From Artemia franciscana (taxonomy: Eukaryota; Arthropoda; Branchiopoda; Anostraca; Artemiidae): a stretch of 64,000 nucleotides of DNA. Shown piece by piece: positions 23,430-32,845 of this stretch. The first letter of the stretch is position 1, and each line of letters opens with the position of its first letter. The DNA lies in the NCBI RefSeq assembly GCF_032884065.1, contig NC_088883.1, positions 21,405,393-21,469,392 on the forward strand, read 5' to 3'. The translations under genes were made by a program, and so were the position numbers. The notes beneath the pieces were generated by a model. It was not told the origin of the DNA and searched no databases. It was given only the letters and a program-made list of their open reading frames with translations.

Positions 23430-23455
23430 ATTATTATTATTATTATTATTTAAAT
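23430..23455 (+). repeat. (ATT)n LINE tail
   Basis: Perfect ATT repeats following AATAAATT, the 3' end of the LINE. Confidence 0.9.
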
Positions 23456-23552
23456 AAATATTACCATTGTTGCAATCTCTCTATTGGCTTTTTGAAATTA
23501 CCTCTGGACTCTCTGAGCCAACTGCTCTTTTTGAAAATTGTTACCGCTCTAG

Positions 23553-23749
23553 GAGTACCAGGAGATTATTGCTCATCTCCAGAGTCGTATAGTAAAGCTG
23601 CATTAGCCGCTGACAATCTACTCTTCTTTGGTGAGTGGTCCAGCTCCAACTGTTCCTGCGCCAGACAGTGTAACCAAGACTATTTTTTACCTTATACGGA
23701 GACAAGCGTTATTGAGAATAAGCTTGGAAGGCTGAGAGTATTTTTTCAG
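23553..23749 (+). CDS. DEG/ENaC sodium channel, second cysteine-rich exon
   Basis: This exon continues the extracellular domain. The acceptor is TTACCGCTCTAG and the donor GTGAGT, a strong match to consensus. It begins in phase 1, completing Gly with the final G of the exon ending at 11088, and ends in phase 0. The peptide starts VPGDYCSSPESYSKAALAAD, then gives NCSCARQCNQDYFLPYTET and ends LGRLRVFFQ. The pattern C...C-x-C-x3-C followed by Y...+..+ and a V.+FF strand is what ASIC and pickpocket channels show before TM2 (compare the family's 'C.C...C....Y' and 'l.+yf'). Flanking introns are about 12.5 and 15.8 kb. A LINE tail lies about 100 bp upstream, close to where the branch point would be. 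Confidence 0.9.
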
Positions 23750-23910
23750 GTGAGTTAAAGGAAGATTTATATGGGTCTCAATTCTCTAACATATTATCGC
23801 TGTGAAATTTACAAATATTAGTAGTATCCCTTTGATGAATCCTATTGGATAGTGTTTAACCACTGATTTACTTTATTTTGTTTTATTCTTTCTTGACACT
23901 GTATTTATAG
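23750..23910 (+). other. Start of channel intron 3
   Basis: Short unique intron sequence after the donor GTGAGT; it leads into the SINE target site. Confidence 0.6.
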
Positions 23911-24080
23911 ATTAAGTAACCAGTCCTGTGGTGGCGCAGTGGATTTGACCTTAACTTGGTAATACGGGACCCAGAGATCGAATCACGCTGCAGGAATGCA
24001 CTGCAGGGCCGACGCAGGGACCTTAGTAGTCAAGAAGCGTCATTAATTCTTAAATAATAATAATAATAATTAAGTAACCA
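23911..24080 (+). mobile_element. tRNA-derived SINE with target-site duplication
   Basis: The body is 23923-24068. It has a tRNA-type A box TGGCGCAGTGG (23932-23942) and a B-box-like GAGATCGAATC (23974-23984), 42 bases apart as in tRNA genes. A short unrelated segment with a CTGCAGGAATGCACTGCAG palindrome follows, then an (AAT)n tail. The 12-bp duplication ATTAAGTAACCA flanks it at 23911-23922 and 24069-24080 with no mismatch, so insertion is recent. A 5' fragment of the same family lies at 34590-34618. Confidence 0.9.
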
Positions 24081-25380
24081 AAATATTTTCTTATATAAAT
24101 GCTGTGTGATTGTCTTTTATTCGGTTTTAACGCTTATCAATGATGATCCGACCCGCCTTTCGGATATGCTCTGAATCGTGTTGGCATTTGGCCATTTTTC
24201 CAAGCAGTTTTTTTTTTATTTAAATTAGTCTATTGCCATTTTCATGTTTTCAACGGTATTTCATAGAATTTTCTTGCTTTTGTCAAAATTTGTTTAGCTT
24301 ATTGTCCACTGACACCTAACTATAAACCTCATTTTTTTTCCTCAATATGTCTTTTGGTGTTTAATTTGTTAAGGCGAAAAATTTCCCGTGAAATACTAGT
24401 GGATGCTCTCTGAGTGCCAGTGATGTAAAATGTATGCATAAGAAATGTCAAGCAGGTTTGATAATATTCAGAGGATGTGCACATCAATTAGTTCGAAAAT
24501 TTGGCAAAAATTACGATTTTGTTTATCTAAATTCATTTCGTTTTCAAGCCCAGAATTACAAAGTTAAGCTATTAATGAGAACATAGGCTAATATCAATTA
24601 TTAGTGTGAAAGGTGAAGCATGCGTTTGATTAATCAGCTTGAAAATCAATCCTTTCTTTTATTCGCTTGGCGACAACTTTTTATGATTCCCGACGAAGAA
24701 TTTTTTCATTGCTCTTCTTTAACCAATTTATTAAACTTTCTTATCAGACCAATTCCCCTATTATGAAATTGCTGACAGTATTAAAGCCCCGCCTTCATAT
24801 TATTTAATAATAGTCAAATAATTCTACACCACAGGAAGCTTACCACGAATTGTGTAGATCAGATTTTGTCATACCCCGCTCATTGGGTTTTTCATACCCC
24901 GCTCTCTTTATAGCTCTCTCAATTGTGTTAAGAGCGACCCCACTCATTGTATCTTAATATTAATAGATACAAAAAGATTAGCAAATATTTCGGTTTTCTT
25001 CCCTAGGGTCCATTCACAATGAGAATTTACTAATGCTGAAATTTAGCTATTCCACATTTAAACCAATTAGTTTTTCCGTAGAATTTTCTGATTGGCTGAA
25101 AAGTTCCACAACAAATTTTGATTGCCTCAATATTTGCTTGTGAAATTGGTCATGAACTCTGCCCAAGTCGCGAAGCATTAAAAAACTAGTTTTTTTTATC
25201 ATATTATTTGTCTGATTGCTTTTAGGATAGTTTTCAGCTAAAATTTCACTATTTTGACATCGGTTTGCGAAGTAAGAATTTTTGAACCCTTAGATTGTAG
25301 GGGAATCAAAATATTTTATGCCACAGACACAATTTTGGCCAGTTTTTATGCCATCTCTATGCATACATCTTGTGATATAA
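24081..25380 (+). other. Intron sequence without recognisable features
   Basis: AT-rich. A short direct repeat, TCATACCCCGCTC, occurs at about 24869 and 24889. No coding or transposon motif found. Confidence 0.5.
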
Positions 25381-25389
25381 AAAAAATGT

Positions 25390-25935
25390 GAACTGGCTCT
25401 TCAAAGAAAATTAGCAGAAAATATTGGCCAAATGGACTACAAAACACTGGATATAGAAACTGTTATGCGTCTTGTCCGTCTTTGCAATGGTTCCTTCTCA
25501 TATTTCCGATATAATAACCAGTTTTTTAACCAAATAATGGGTTTACCCATGGGTACGAGCCTCTCACCAGTGTTGGCTACTTTTTATATAGAATTTATAT
25601 GAACTTCTGCTTTGGAAAATTTTCCTCTGAAACACTAGTTCTGGAGTCGGTTTGTGGATGATGTTATTTCTGTGTGGGATCATGGATAGGAGTTACTTAA
25701 CTCCTTCTTGATTCATCTAAACGCTCTGGACTCTAACCTTCAGTTCACTTTAGAACTAGAAGACAACCACAGACTTACTTTTCTAGATGAATCAATTTTC
25801 AATAAGTCTCCTATCCTCAAATTTTCTATTTATAGGAAGCCTACGCATAACGATAGGTATTTACATTTTTCCTCCAACCACTCTCCCTGCATAAAAAAGG
25901 AGCAGTTATTTTTGACTTTGGTTGACTTTGGTTGA
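25390..25935 (+). pseudogene. Penelope-type reverse transcriptase fragment
   Basis: Read with two in-frame stops, the frame gives NNQFFNQIMGLPMGTSLSPV then LATFYIEF, the Penelope RT signature 'F.n..Y.Q..GlPMGspLSPvlA.lym'. RFVDDVISVW carries the catalytic (Y/F)VDD. Then come LQFTLELEDNHRLTFLDESI and FSIYRKPTHNDRYLHFSSNH, the 'i.FT.E.E....L.FLDv.i......l...vYRKpT.td.yl...S.H' run that separates Penelope RTs from LINE RTs. Truncation removes the N-terminal RT motifs. Confidence 0.85.
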
Positions 25936-26234
25936 CAAAGAGTAGTCTTTGGTTGACTGAGTTATAAGAATGTGCTGAGAGCCTCGAATAGTCTTCGAAT
26001 CGAACTATATTAAAGATATTTTATTGTGCAATGGATACCCTATAAAATTACTTGAAACCATTATAGAGAAAAGACAAAAAAAAAGGCAGAAAAGAAGTCA
26101 TCAGCTCTACACATCCTAATAGATATCATACCATGGATGGATGAGAGGAAACTTTTCACTGTTCTACCCTACATTCGAAAACTGAGTGACAAACTAAAGA
26201 AAAAATACTTAAAGACCATAAACTTAATGTCACT

Positions 26235-26733
26235 TTTAAACATTCAAATAAAATACAGAGCTTTTTCAATAAGGGCAAAGATAAAACTAGCCCCATTCTG
26301 AATAGTAGTGTTTATAGAATTCCCTGTTCTTGTGGCTGTTTTTATATTAGAAGAATCCAACAGCAACTAGGAGAGAAAATTGTAGAACATAGATCTTCAA
26401 TAGACAAGGCCAGGAGCCTACGAAAAAGACCTGCGATTTTTTTTTTATTCCGCCTTGGCTAAACATTTGTTCGATAATCCCTACCATTTCAACTTATTTG
26501 ACAGCTCCTTCATTATTGCCCCCGTTAAAGGTCTCATGCAATTTTTCTGGGGAGCAGTTGAGATAAAAATGCACATACACCAAAAGGTAGCTCTCAATAG
26601 GGACACGGGAGAAATTTCTCTAAGGCCCATTTATGACAAAATGATTAATTCTGATCGTTTTCATATAAATCCACAAATTTTGTTGCACAATCAAATAAAA
26701 TATCTGATAATATTCTACCTAGAAAGAGATTAG
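26235..26733 (+). pseudogene. GIY-YIG endonuclease domain of a Penelope-like element
   Basis: NSSVYRIPCSCGCFYIRRIQ followed by QQLGEKIVEHRSSI is the Penelope GIY-YIG core. The usual G-x-Y-x-I-P-C-x-C...YIG-T reads YIRR here, so the YIG glycine is lost. Downstream, LAKHLFDNPYHFNLFDSSFI continues to a stop after FYLERD at 26733. The Cys pair before the core and the EH downstream fit the family's zinc-binding and catalytic residues. A shift near 26430 (poly-T) joins two open segments. Confidence 0.82.
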
Positions 26734-27137
26734 CCTTTAAGAGTAAGTAAGATAAAATTGTGAAATGTAATTTAGACTTTTTTTTTTATTCAGTTACCCT
26801 TTCACCGTTACCGAGAAAAGGTCATCATATTTTAGTTTTGTGTTCTGTTTTAAGGTTTTTTTGTATTTTTTTTCAGTTTATTCTGAGCCGAGGACGGTCA
26901 AGTGAAGGTCTTGACCTAAATATTTGAATAATTTTTGCGCTGGCTGTTTGTTGTCCTCAGTCTTCTTTTCTTTGCGATTTTGTGTTTTGTCATGATTAGC
27001 CAGTGTGGTCTCAGAAATTATTTACTATACTCAAGTTGACTACGCAAATTAGTATAGGCAAGAGTCTGTTTTTTGGTATAAATCATCATACATATGATGA
27101 TTGTGTTTTTGGTTAAAAATTACATTTTGCTTTAATA

Positions 27138-28440
27138 CTAGCTGGGACCCAGCGGCTTCGCCGCCGGGCCCCAGCACGGCACGCGGCAGGCTTCTTTATA
27201 TGGATTCTCACTGTCCCTTGTGTTCTATTCCAGTTTTTTCAAAGATGTTTGATTATTAAAGCAAGTAAAACTTCTAACAATGATATCTACTAAGCTTCAA
27301 AATTTTGGTTTTCTTTTTTAATGTTTTGAATTCTTGTAATCCTTTGTTTTTTAATTATTTTTTTTTCTTTTTTAGTTTTATCTTTTTTTCTTTTTAGTTT
27401 TTTTTAGTTGTTTACCTTTTTTAATTGTTTTTTTTCTACTTTATTTTTTAGTATTTTTCTCCGGAACGTGCTCCAGCAACACCTGTGCAAGGTGCTTAAT
27501 TTTAAGTGCGTAAAACCTGCAGATATACAACTGGTAATTATTCGACACGCTTTTTTTTTCTTTCTCTTTCAGGCGCAAGCCAAGCTTCGCGCTGCTATTG
27601 TAATACATCAACACGCTTTCTTTTGGCAATTTATCTCTGAGCCACAAGCCTAAGTCCCCCCCCCTTTAAAGCAGCACGTATGCAAGGTGCTAATTTTTAA
27701 CTCCGTAAAACTTGTGGATATACAACATTCTTCGCTGTCCCATTCTATGTGTATGTAAATAGATTGTCCGGTTTACTGACCCTTGAAAATGCAACATATA
27801 ATTTGTCCCTGGGGAAAAAATTCGTATGTTTTAAATTGAAAAGGCAAATCCGCTGGAATCATGGGAATGTGAGGAATAAGTACAGCCTCACCCTCAGAAG
27901 GCCCTGTCAAGATTGTTGCCTCTATTAGGTTTTCCATTGTTTTTTTTTTTACGGCAAGTCGCGTGCCATTGCAAAGCTTTGGTGGGTTAATATTTTGCAA
28001 CAGTATTATTGGTACGCCTATTTTTAGTTGTAGCACGTATGGCGGAAGCTCTGGGAAATCTAGGGAATTTAAAAATTCTGATGGATAGTTAACCGCTTCA
28101 TTTGATTCCAGAACTGTGTCGACTGACTTGTAAATAACGGCCTGGTCTCGAATCTTGTTCAGAATAATATTGTTGATTTCGTGGACGCCTTTGTTCTTGG
28201 CTGCCAGAATCGCTCGTTCACTTAGCCATCTATGATTTTTATAATTGGTTAGAATGTTCGGAAATACCTTTTCAACCAAATCATTTTTTGACGTCACTAA
28301 ATTACAGAATTCAGGAGTCAGTTGTATATGTCCTGAAATTGAGTCAACTGGGAACATTCCGTTTCCAATTGCTAGCGATTAATCTGAAAAATTTTCACCA
28401 GAGTGATTGTTTTCAATCAGACGCACATATTTATAATTAA
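27138..28440 (-). mobile_element. Helitron 3' fragment with hairpin and CTAG end
   Basis: On the - strand the copy ends with a GC-rich hairpin (27175-27141, GCTGGGGCCC...GGGTCCCAGC) directly followed by CTAG at 27141-27138, the canonical Helitron 3' end of hairpin plus CTRR. Inside is the C-terminal part of the Pif1-like helicase. The other end at about 28440 stops within helicase sequence, so the copy is 5'-truncated. Segment 27190-27300 matches part of the repeat unit at 31.15 kb rather than other Helitrons. Confidence 0.87.
27773..28440 (-). pseudogene. Helitron Pif1-like helicase, C-terminal fragment
   Basis: The frame carries VDSISGHIQLTPEFCNLVTS, WLSERAILAAKNKGVHEINN and FPELPPYVLQLKIGVPIILL with NINPPKLCNGTRLAV, all present in the larger Helitron at 44.6-45.1 kb. 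These lie between helicase motifs IV and V. It runs on past IMENLIEATILTGP-type sequence to PADLPFQFKTYEFFPQGQII, where a shift or internal deletion removes the motif V/VI region (FAITINKAQGQ). The upstream Walker motifs are absent. It is non-functional. Confidence 0.85.
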
Positions 28441-28478
28441 TTCTAATATATTAAGTATGCAAATCAAGATAAATTTAC

Positions 28479-29161
28479 TTTACTATAATAGCTCACTCTT
28501 GAATATAATTATATAAAATACTTGAAGAGAAACATTTTTTCAACGGAAATTATAAACAGGAAAAAGCCTATGGGCTTTTCTTATTTGGAGTAGTAAGAGA
28601 CAAACCCCAAAGAATGAGGCAGCTAAGTAAGTCCAATATATGCCATTTCTTTATCTTTACTAGGTTTCAGCTATCTCTGCATTCAAGATACCAATAAAAC
28701 TTATATAATTCCTGTTTAAAATTAACTGATACTTTATGTAATGCGCTATGAAAATTTTTGTAATTAACACAGAAATTATTTTTTTAATAAAATAAATTTT
28801 AACAAAAAACTGCATTTTTGTTCAACAGTTGAGTAACGAATCTTATTAACATCATCTTGCGTATTTAAGATAAAACCTGGATTTCATTTTTACTTCATCA
28901 AGGATCGGCTTAGTGCCTCATAAATAAAAAAACAGGGAGAATTGCCTAAAAAAAATTTAAATGATTTTTAAATTATTGGTTCTTAGTTAAAACCTTTAAT
29001 CCTATTACATAAAATGCAAAAATATCCATAGTATTTTTGCAACACTTCCACTTAGAACTGAACCAACGAATTTACACGAAAATGTTAAAACATATTTTAT
29101 TTTATTTAGATCTTAAGCATTTCGCTAAACCGTTTTAACAAATAAATCTTATTCATCGATT
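28479..29161 (+). repeat. Repeat unit U copy 1, region upstream of the membrane ORF
   Basis: This block is shared with copy 2 (30376-30815) and copy 3 (32846-33458). Landmarks are AACAGGAAAAAGCCTATGGG, TTATTTGGAGTAGTAAGAGA, TTTCGGCTATCTCTGCATTC (or TTTCAG...), AACCTGGATTTCATTTTTAC and CATCAAGGATCGGC. The region is AT-rich. No TATA box or splice pattern stands out, so it may be promoter-like or simply repeat sequence. Confidence 0.75.
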
Positions 29162-29587
29162 ATGGATACATGTAAAGAAGCTGTGCGAAAGATATATATG
29201 ATAATAGATGGCTTTAATCCTATTGTCGTTTTTTTTACTGCCTCGGCGCTAAACATAGTTTTGATGACTAGCAGTGGCTTGTTAAAAGCCTTAGTGTTTA
29301 TTATTCTTATTGCTATTTACGGACTTCTTATGGCTATCTACGAAACATATGTACTAACAAGAGATATAGTTCAAAATTTAGTTGTTTTCACCTTCATCGT
29401 GCTGGTGCACGTATGGTTGATGACTAGCAGTGGTTTTTTAAAAGCGCTAGTGTTTTTGGCTCTTACAGCTACAAATTATTTTACGATTGGCACCATCTAT
29501 GTAAAACATTTAGGGTGTTGTTACAGACTTCTAAATTTATATAAAAATCAACTAGGAGAGAAGCTTTTGAACATAGATCTTCAATAG
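29162..29587 (+). CDS. Unrecognised small four-helix membrane protein, copy 1 of repeat unit U
   Basis: The function is unknown. The ORF has an ATG start and encodes about 118 residues of its own sequence, then runs into a Penelope-like insertion that supplies the last 23 or so residues. A short N-terminus MDTCKEAVRKIY precedes four hydrophobic segments (about residues 20-35, 42-60, 72-87 and 95-112). The protein has two similar halves: segment 1 is followed by LMTSSGLLKALVFIIL, segment 3 by LMTSSGFLKALVFLAL. No signal peptide cleavage site, catalytic motif or known family is visible. Copy 3 keeps the same frame without indels over about 115 codons. The ORF sits in intron 3 of the channel gene, in sense. 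It could be a small gene, a coding exon of a repeat-borne gene, or a chance ORF in a repeat. Confidence 0.45.
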   Translation: MDTCKEAVRKIYMIIDGFNPIVVFFTASALNIVLMTSSGLLKALVFIILIAIYGLLMAIYETYVLTRDIVQNLVVFTFIVLVHVWLMTSSGFLKALVFLALTATNYFTIGTIYVKHLGCCYRLLNLYKNQLGEKLLNIDLQ

Positions 29588-30338
29588 ACAAGGCCAGGAG
29601 CCTACGCAAAATGCCTGAGATTTTTTTATTCCGCCTTGGCTAAACATTTGTACGATAATCCCTACCATTTCAACTTATTTGACAGCACCTCTATTATTGC
29701 CCCCCCTAAAGGTCTCATGCAAGTTTTCTGGGGAGCAGTTGAGATAAAAATGCACATACACCAAAAGGTAGCTCTCAATAGAGACACGGGCGAAATTTCT
29801 CTAAGGCCCATTTATGACAAAATGATTAATTCTGATCGTTTTCATATAAATCCACAAATTTTGTTGCACAATCAAATAAAATATCTGATAATATTCTACC
29901 TAGAAAGAGATTAGCCTTTAAGAGTAAGTAATCAAGATAAAATTGTGAAATGTCGTTTAGACTTATTTTTTTATTCAGTTACCCTTTCACCGTTACCGAG
30001 AAAAGGTCATCATATTTTAGTTTTGTATTTTGTTTTAAGGGTTTCTTATTGTATTTTTATCAGTTTATTCTGCACCGAGGACGGTTAAGTGAAATTCTTG
30101 ACCTAAATATTTGAATAATTTTCAATTTTTTCACTGGATGTTTATTGTCCTCGTTCTTCTTTTCTTTGTGATTTTGTGTTTTTTGTCATGATTAGCCAGT
30201 GTGGTCTCGGAAATTATTTACTATACTCAAGTTGACTATGCAAGTTAGTGTAGGCAAGAGTCCGTTTCTTATTATAAATCATCACACACATGATGATTCT
30301 GTTTTTGTTAAAAATTGCTTTTTTTTTAATATTTCGGT
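29528..30338 (+). mobile_element. Penelope-like element copy 2 (GIY-YIG end and 3' region)
   Basis: It is nearly identical to 26340-27130. It starts within the GIY-YIG core (LYKNQLGEKLLNIDLQ, a corrupted QQLGEKIVEHRSS) and keeps LAKHLYDNPYHFNLFDSTSI, ending at the same FYLERD stop (29914). The shared 3' region ends near 30338 after another CATCACACACATGATGATTC palindrome. It interrupts the 3' part of repeat unit U copy 1. Confidence 0.88.
29636..29914 (+). pseudogene. Penelope-like GIY-YIG C-terminal segment, copy 2
   Basis: The 92-codon open segment differs from the copy at 26455-26733 at only a few residues (FDNP to YDNP, DSSF to DSTS, PVKGLMQFF to PPKGLMQVF). RPIYDKMINSDRFHINPQIL is shared. 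The active-site half is missing, so this is a dead fragment. Confidence 0.85.
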
Positions 30339-30375
30339 TCCTAAGGGTAGGAGTTAATTTTTTACTATAATTTCT

Positions 30376-30814
30376 ATAGGCTATAGCTCACTCTTGAATA
30401 TAATAATATAAAATATTTGAAGAGAAACATTTTTTCAACGGAAATTATAAACAGGAAAAAGCCTATGGGTTTTTCTTATTTGGAGTAGTAAGAGATAAAC
30501 CCCAAAGAATAAGGCAGCTAAGTAAGTCAAATATGTGCCATTTTTTGTTCTTTACTAGGTTTCGGCTATCTCTGCATTCAAGCTACCAATAAAACCTATA
30601 TAATTCCCGTTTACAATTATCCGACACTTTATGTAATGCGCTTAGAAGCTTTTTGTAATTAACACAAAAATCATTTTTTAAATTAAATCAATTTTAACAA
30701 AAAACTTAATTTTTGTTTAACACTTGAGTAACAAATCTTATTAACATCATCTCGCGTATTTAAGATGAAACCTGGATTTCATTTTTACTTCATCAAGGAT
30801 CAGGATAGTCCTTT
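30376..30814 (+). repeat. Repeat unit U copy 2, upstream region (with deletion)
   Basis: It matches 28479-28905. Compared with copies 1 and 3 it lacks about 250-280 bp from CATCAAGGATC onward, which removes the ORF's start codon and N-terminus. Confidence 0.75.
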
Positions 30815-31294
30815 AATCAGGATAATCCTATTGTCGTTTTTTTACTGCCTTGGTGCTAAACATAGTTTTGATGACTAGCAGTGGCTTGTTAAAAGCCTTA
30901 GTGTTTACTATTCTTATTGCTATTTACGGACTTATTATGGCTTTCTACGATTATTATGACATAGTTAAAAACTTTCACCTTCATCGTGTTGGTGCACGTA
31001 TGGTTGATGACTAGCAGTAGTTTTTTAAAAGCGCTACCGTTTTTGGCTCTTACAGCTACAAATTATTTTACGATTGCCACCGTCTATGTAAAAAATTTAG
31101 GCTTTGTGTTTGAACCATATGAGTATTATAGGTGCTATATATGGATTCTTATTGTCCCTTGTGTTCTATTCAAGTTTTTCTTTCAAAGATGTTTGATTAA
31201 TAAAGCAAATAAAATTTCTAAGATTTTGAAGAACGTTTTTTTTGTATCTTACAAAACAGACGAAAAAATATTGCCCCTTTCTAAGTTCTCGTGA
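30815..31294 (+). pseudogene. Membrane-protein ORF of unit U, copy 2, start deleted and frameshifted, but with the longest C-terminus
   Basis: The first half is out of frame (a shorter T run in the equivalent of the first hydrophobic segment). Other small deletions precede 30986. The second half is open and gives LVHVWLMTSSSFLKALPFLA, then TATNYFTIATVYVKNLGFVF. Unlike the other copies, it goes on without a transposon: a further hydrophobic segment YIWILIVPCVLFKFFFQRCL, then a basic, lysine-rich tail to a stop at 31294. This is the only view of the natural C-terminus and suggests five membrane segments in the ancestral protein. A piece of this C-terminal region also occurs at 27190-27300 and, inverted, at about 51280-51360. 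Confidence 0.5.
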
Positions 31295-31609
31295 ATCGAT
31301 ACCCTCTCTCGAGTGCATGCACGTTAGAATGTTGTATCTTTCTTGAATTTTAGTCAGCTCTAGTCAAGCTATTTTCATTAACTAAAAACCATGTGTGTAG
31401 GTTCCAATAACTGGTACATTGCCACATAGTCTGCTGCGAATATTTACTGCTCATGGGTTGTTTTTAGTAATTCTTTTCATTTTAACAGTTTTGTGACTCA
31501 ATTTTTGTGCAATATCCAAGACCTGGAAAATGAATAGCAGTGGATAAAACCATGGAAGTAACAGATTGGACTTGTCGTTTTTTTTATGTATTTGTGAGCT
31601 TCGTATATA
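31295..31609 (+). repeat. Unit U, 3' flank shared with an inverted copy at 51.0-51.3 kb
   Basis: The reverse complement of 51000-51300 matches this region closely, for example TAGAATGTTGTATCTTTCTT, GGTTCCAATAACTGGTACAT and ATCCACTGCTAGTTATTTTC read on the opposite strand there. It shows that unit U extends well beyond the ORF. Confidence 0.8.
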
Positions 31610-32835
31610 TATGTGACGCTACATCAAAGTGTGATCATAGATTTTATAGATTTTATAGCAATTTTTGCATAGCATTTTATTTTCCTGTTTTTTTACTCAG
31701 CTCTTTCTGCTTCAGATGGAGAAAACCAAAAAATTCAGAGAACTTTTGTTTTTTGGCTAAAAAGGTCAAAATCTTTAAGCTTGAACGTGTCAATATTGCA
31801 CAAATCTTAAGTTACAAAACAAGTAAAAAAAAAACCTAGTAGTAAAAAACTACTAATTTTAGATCAAACAGGATTTAGAAAAAATTAAATTAAGGTTTAA
31901 ATTGATATTCATTTCAGGAATTCGAATAAATTTTTTAAGGAAAAGAGGATTTTTTTTATAAATAGCAACTGCAAAAATTAATACAGTTATAATATCTTAC
32001 TTGCCTGTAGGTTTTTCACAATATATCTATATTTTTCTGTATTAATTGCAAAACCAAAACATTTATTTTAATACTTGCGTCTTAATACTTAGATGAATTC
32101 CAGTAATTCAACTTTTTATGCTAAAATGAAATTTGATGATAAATTTTACATTCATTTTCGTATAGTATTTTATTTTGCTTTTACTGAGCCCACAGTGCTT
32201 CGGATGGAGAAAACCGAAAAATTCATATAACTGTATTTTGGCAAAAGAAGTCAAAATCTCTACTCTTGAACGTGTCATCTATTTGACAAGTCTTTAGTTA
32301 GAAAACAACTGAAAACAAAAATCCTAATTTCAGATAAAACAATATTTAGAAAAAATTAAACTAAGATTTAAATTAGTATTATGATTAACGTTGACATTCA
32401 GAAAATATGTCTTTTCATAAGAATTTTTTATAAATAACAACTGCAAAAATAAAAAAAAATACAATCTTTTACTTGCCTGTAACTTTTCCACAATATATCT
32501 ATTTTCTTGTCTTTTATCTATTATAAAACCAAAGCATTCATTTTAAGATTTGCGTCTTAATATCTAGGTAAATTTTGGGAATTCGAATTTTAATGCTAAA
32601 TCAAAATGTAACCATAAATTTTACAGTATTTTTTGTATAGTTTTTATTTTCATTTCTGGTGATTTCTTTCTGTGGAGAAGATGAAATCTGCAAAGACCCT
32701 TTATTTGGCAAAAGAGGATAGGATTCTATTCTTGGACAAGTCAAGTTATACATTTCTTCACTTGAAAAACAAGCATAAAAATATAATTTAGGACAAAACA
32801 ATTTAGCCTAGACAAACTGTACAATAAATAACCGT
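31610..32835 (+). repeat. Tandem repeat, three monomers of about 480 bp (unit U 3' part)
   Basis: Monomers start near 31612, 32102 and 32577. Each has AAATxAAAxTGTxAxCATA then ATTTTA, a TTTTATTTT(C/G) run, a CTTCxGATGGAGAAAACC-type block, TTTGGCxAAA, GTCAAAATCT, CTTGAACGTGTC, a CAATATATCTAT block after CTTACTTGCCTGTA, and CTTAATAxxTAGxTxAATTCC. The same array recurs at about 54960-56645 and ends at the same TTTAGCCTAGACxAACTGTA. No coding frame is shared between monomers. Confidence 0.82.
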
Positions 32836-32845
32836 AATAAAACGC

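Larger units (their letters stand above)
19380..23455 (+). mobile_element. Nearly full-length two-ORF LINE (CR1/Jockey-like group) with (ATT)n tail
   Basis: The order is a putative 5' UTR (from about 19380, a somewhat less AT-rich stretch), ORF1 with zinc knuckles (19598-20720), ORF2 with endonuclease and reverse transcriptase (20717-23343), a short 3' UTR and an (ATT)n tail at about 23430-23452. ORF1 and ORF2 overlap by ATGA at 20717-20720. Both ORFs carry a few stops or shifts, so the copy is inactive but young compared with others here. It is inserted in the sense orientation in the channel intron and ends about 100 bp before the next exon. The 5' boundary is uncertain. Confidence 0.85.
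25381..27130 (+). mobile_element. Penelope-like element, 5'-truncated, with RT and GIY-YIG remnants
   Basis: The copy starts inside the reverse transcriptase, continues through a GIY-YIG endonuclease ending at 26733, and has a 3' region of about 400 bp ending near 27130 with a small CATCATACATATGATGATTG palindrome. A second, shorter copy at 29528-30338 shares the endonuclease and the whole 3' region, which fixes the 3' limit. The LINE-like ORF order and poly-A are absent, as expected for Penelope-like elements. Confidence 0.87.

Noticed and set aside
31540..31839. 99-codon frame following unit U copy 2
   Set aside because: It runs across the boundary between the 3' flank and the first 480-bp monomer; the other monomers and the second array do not keep it open.
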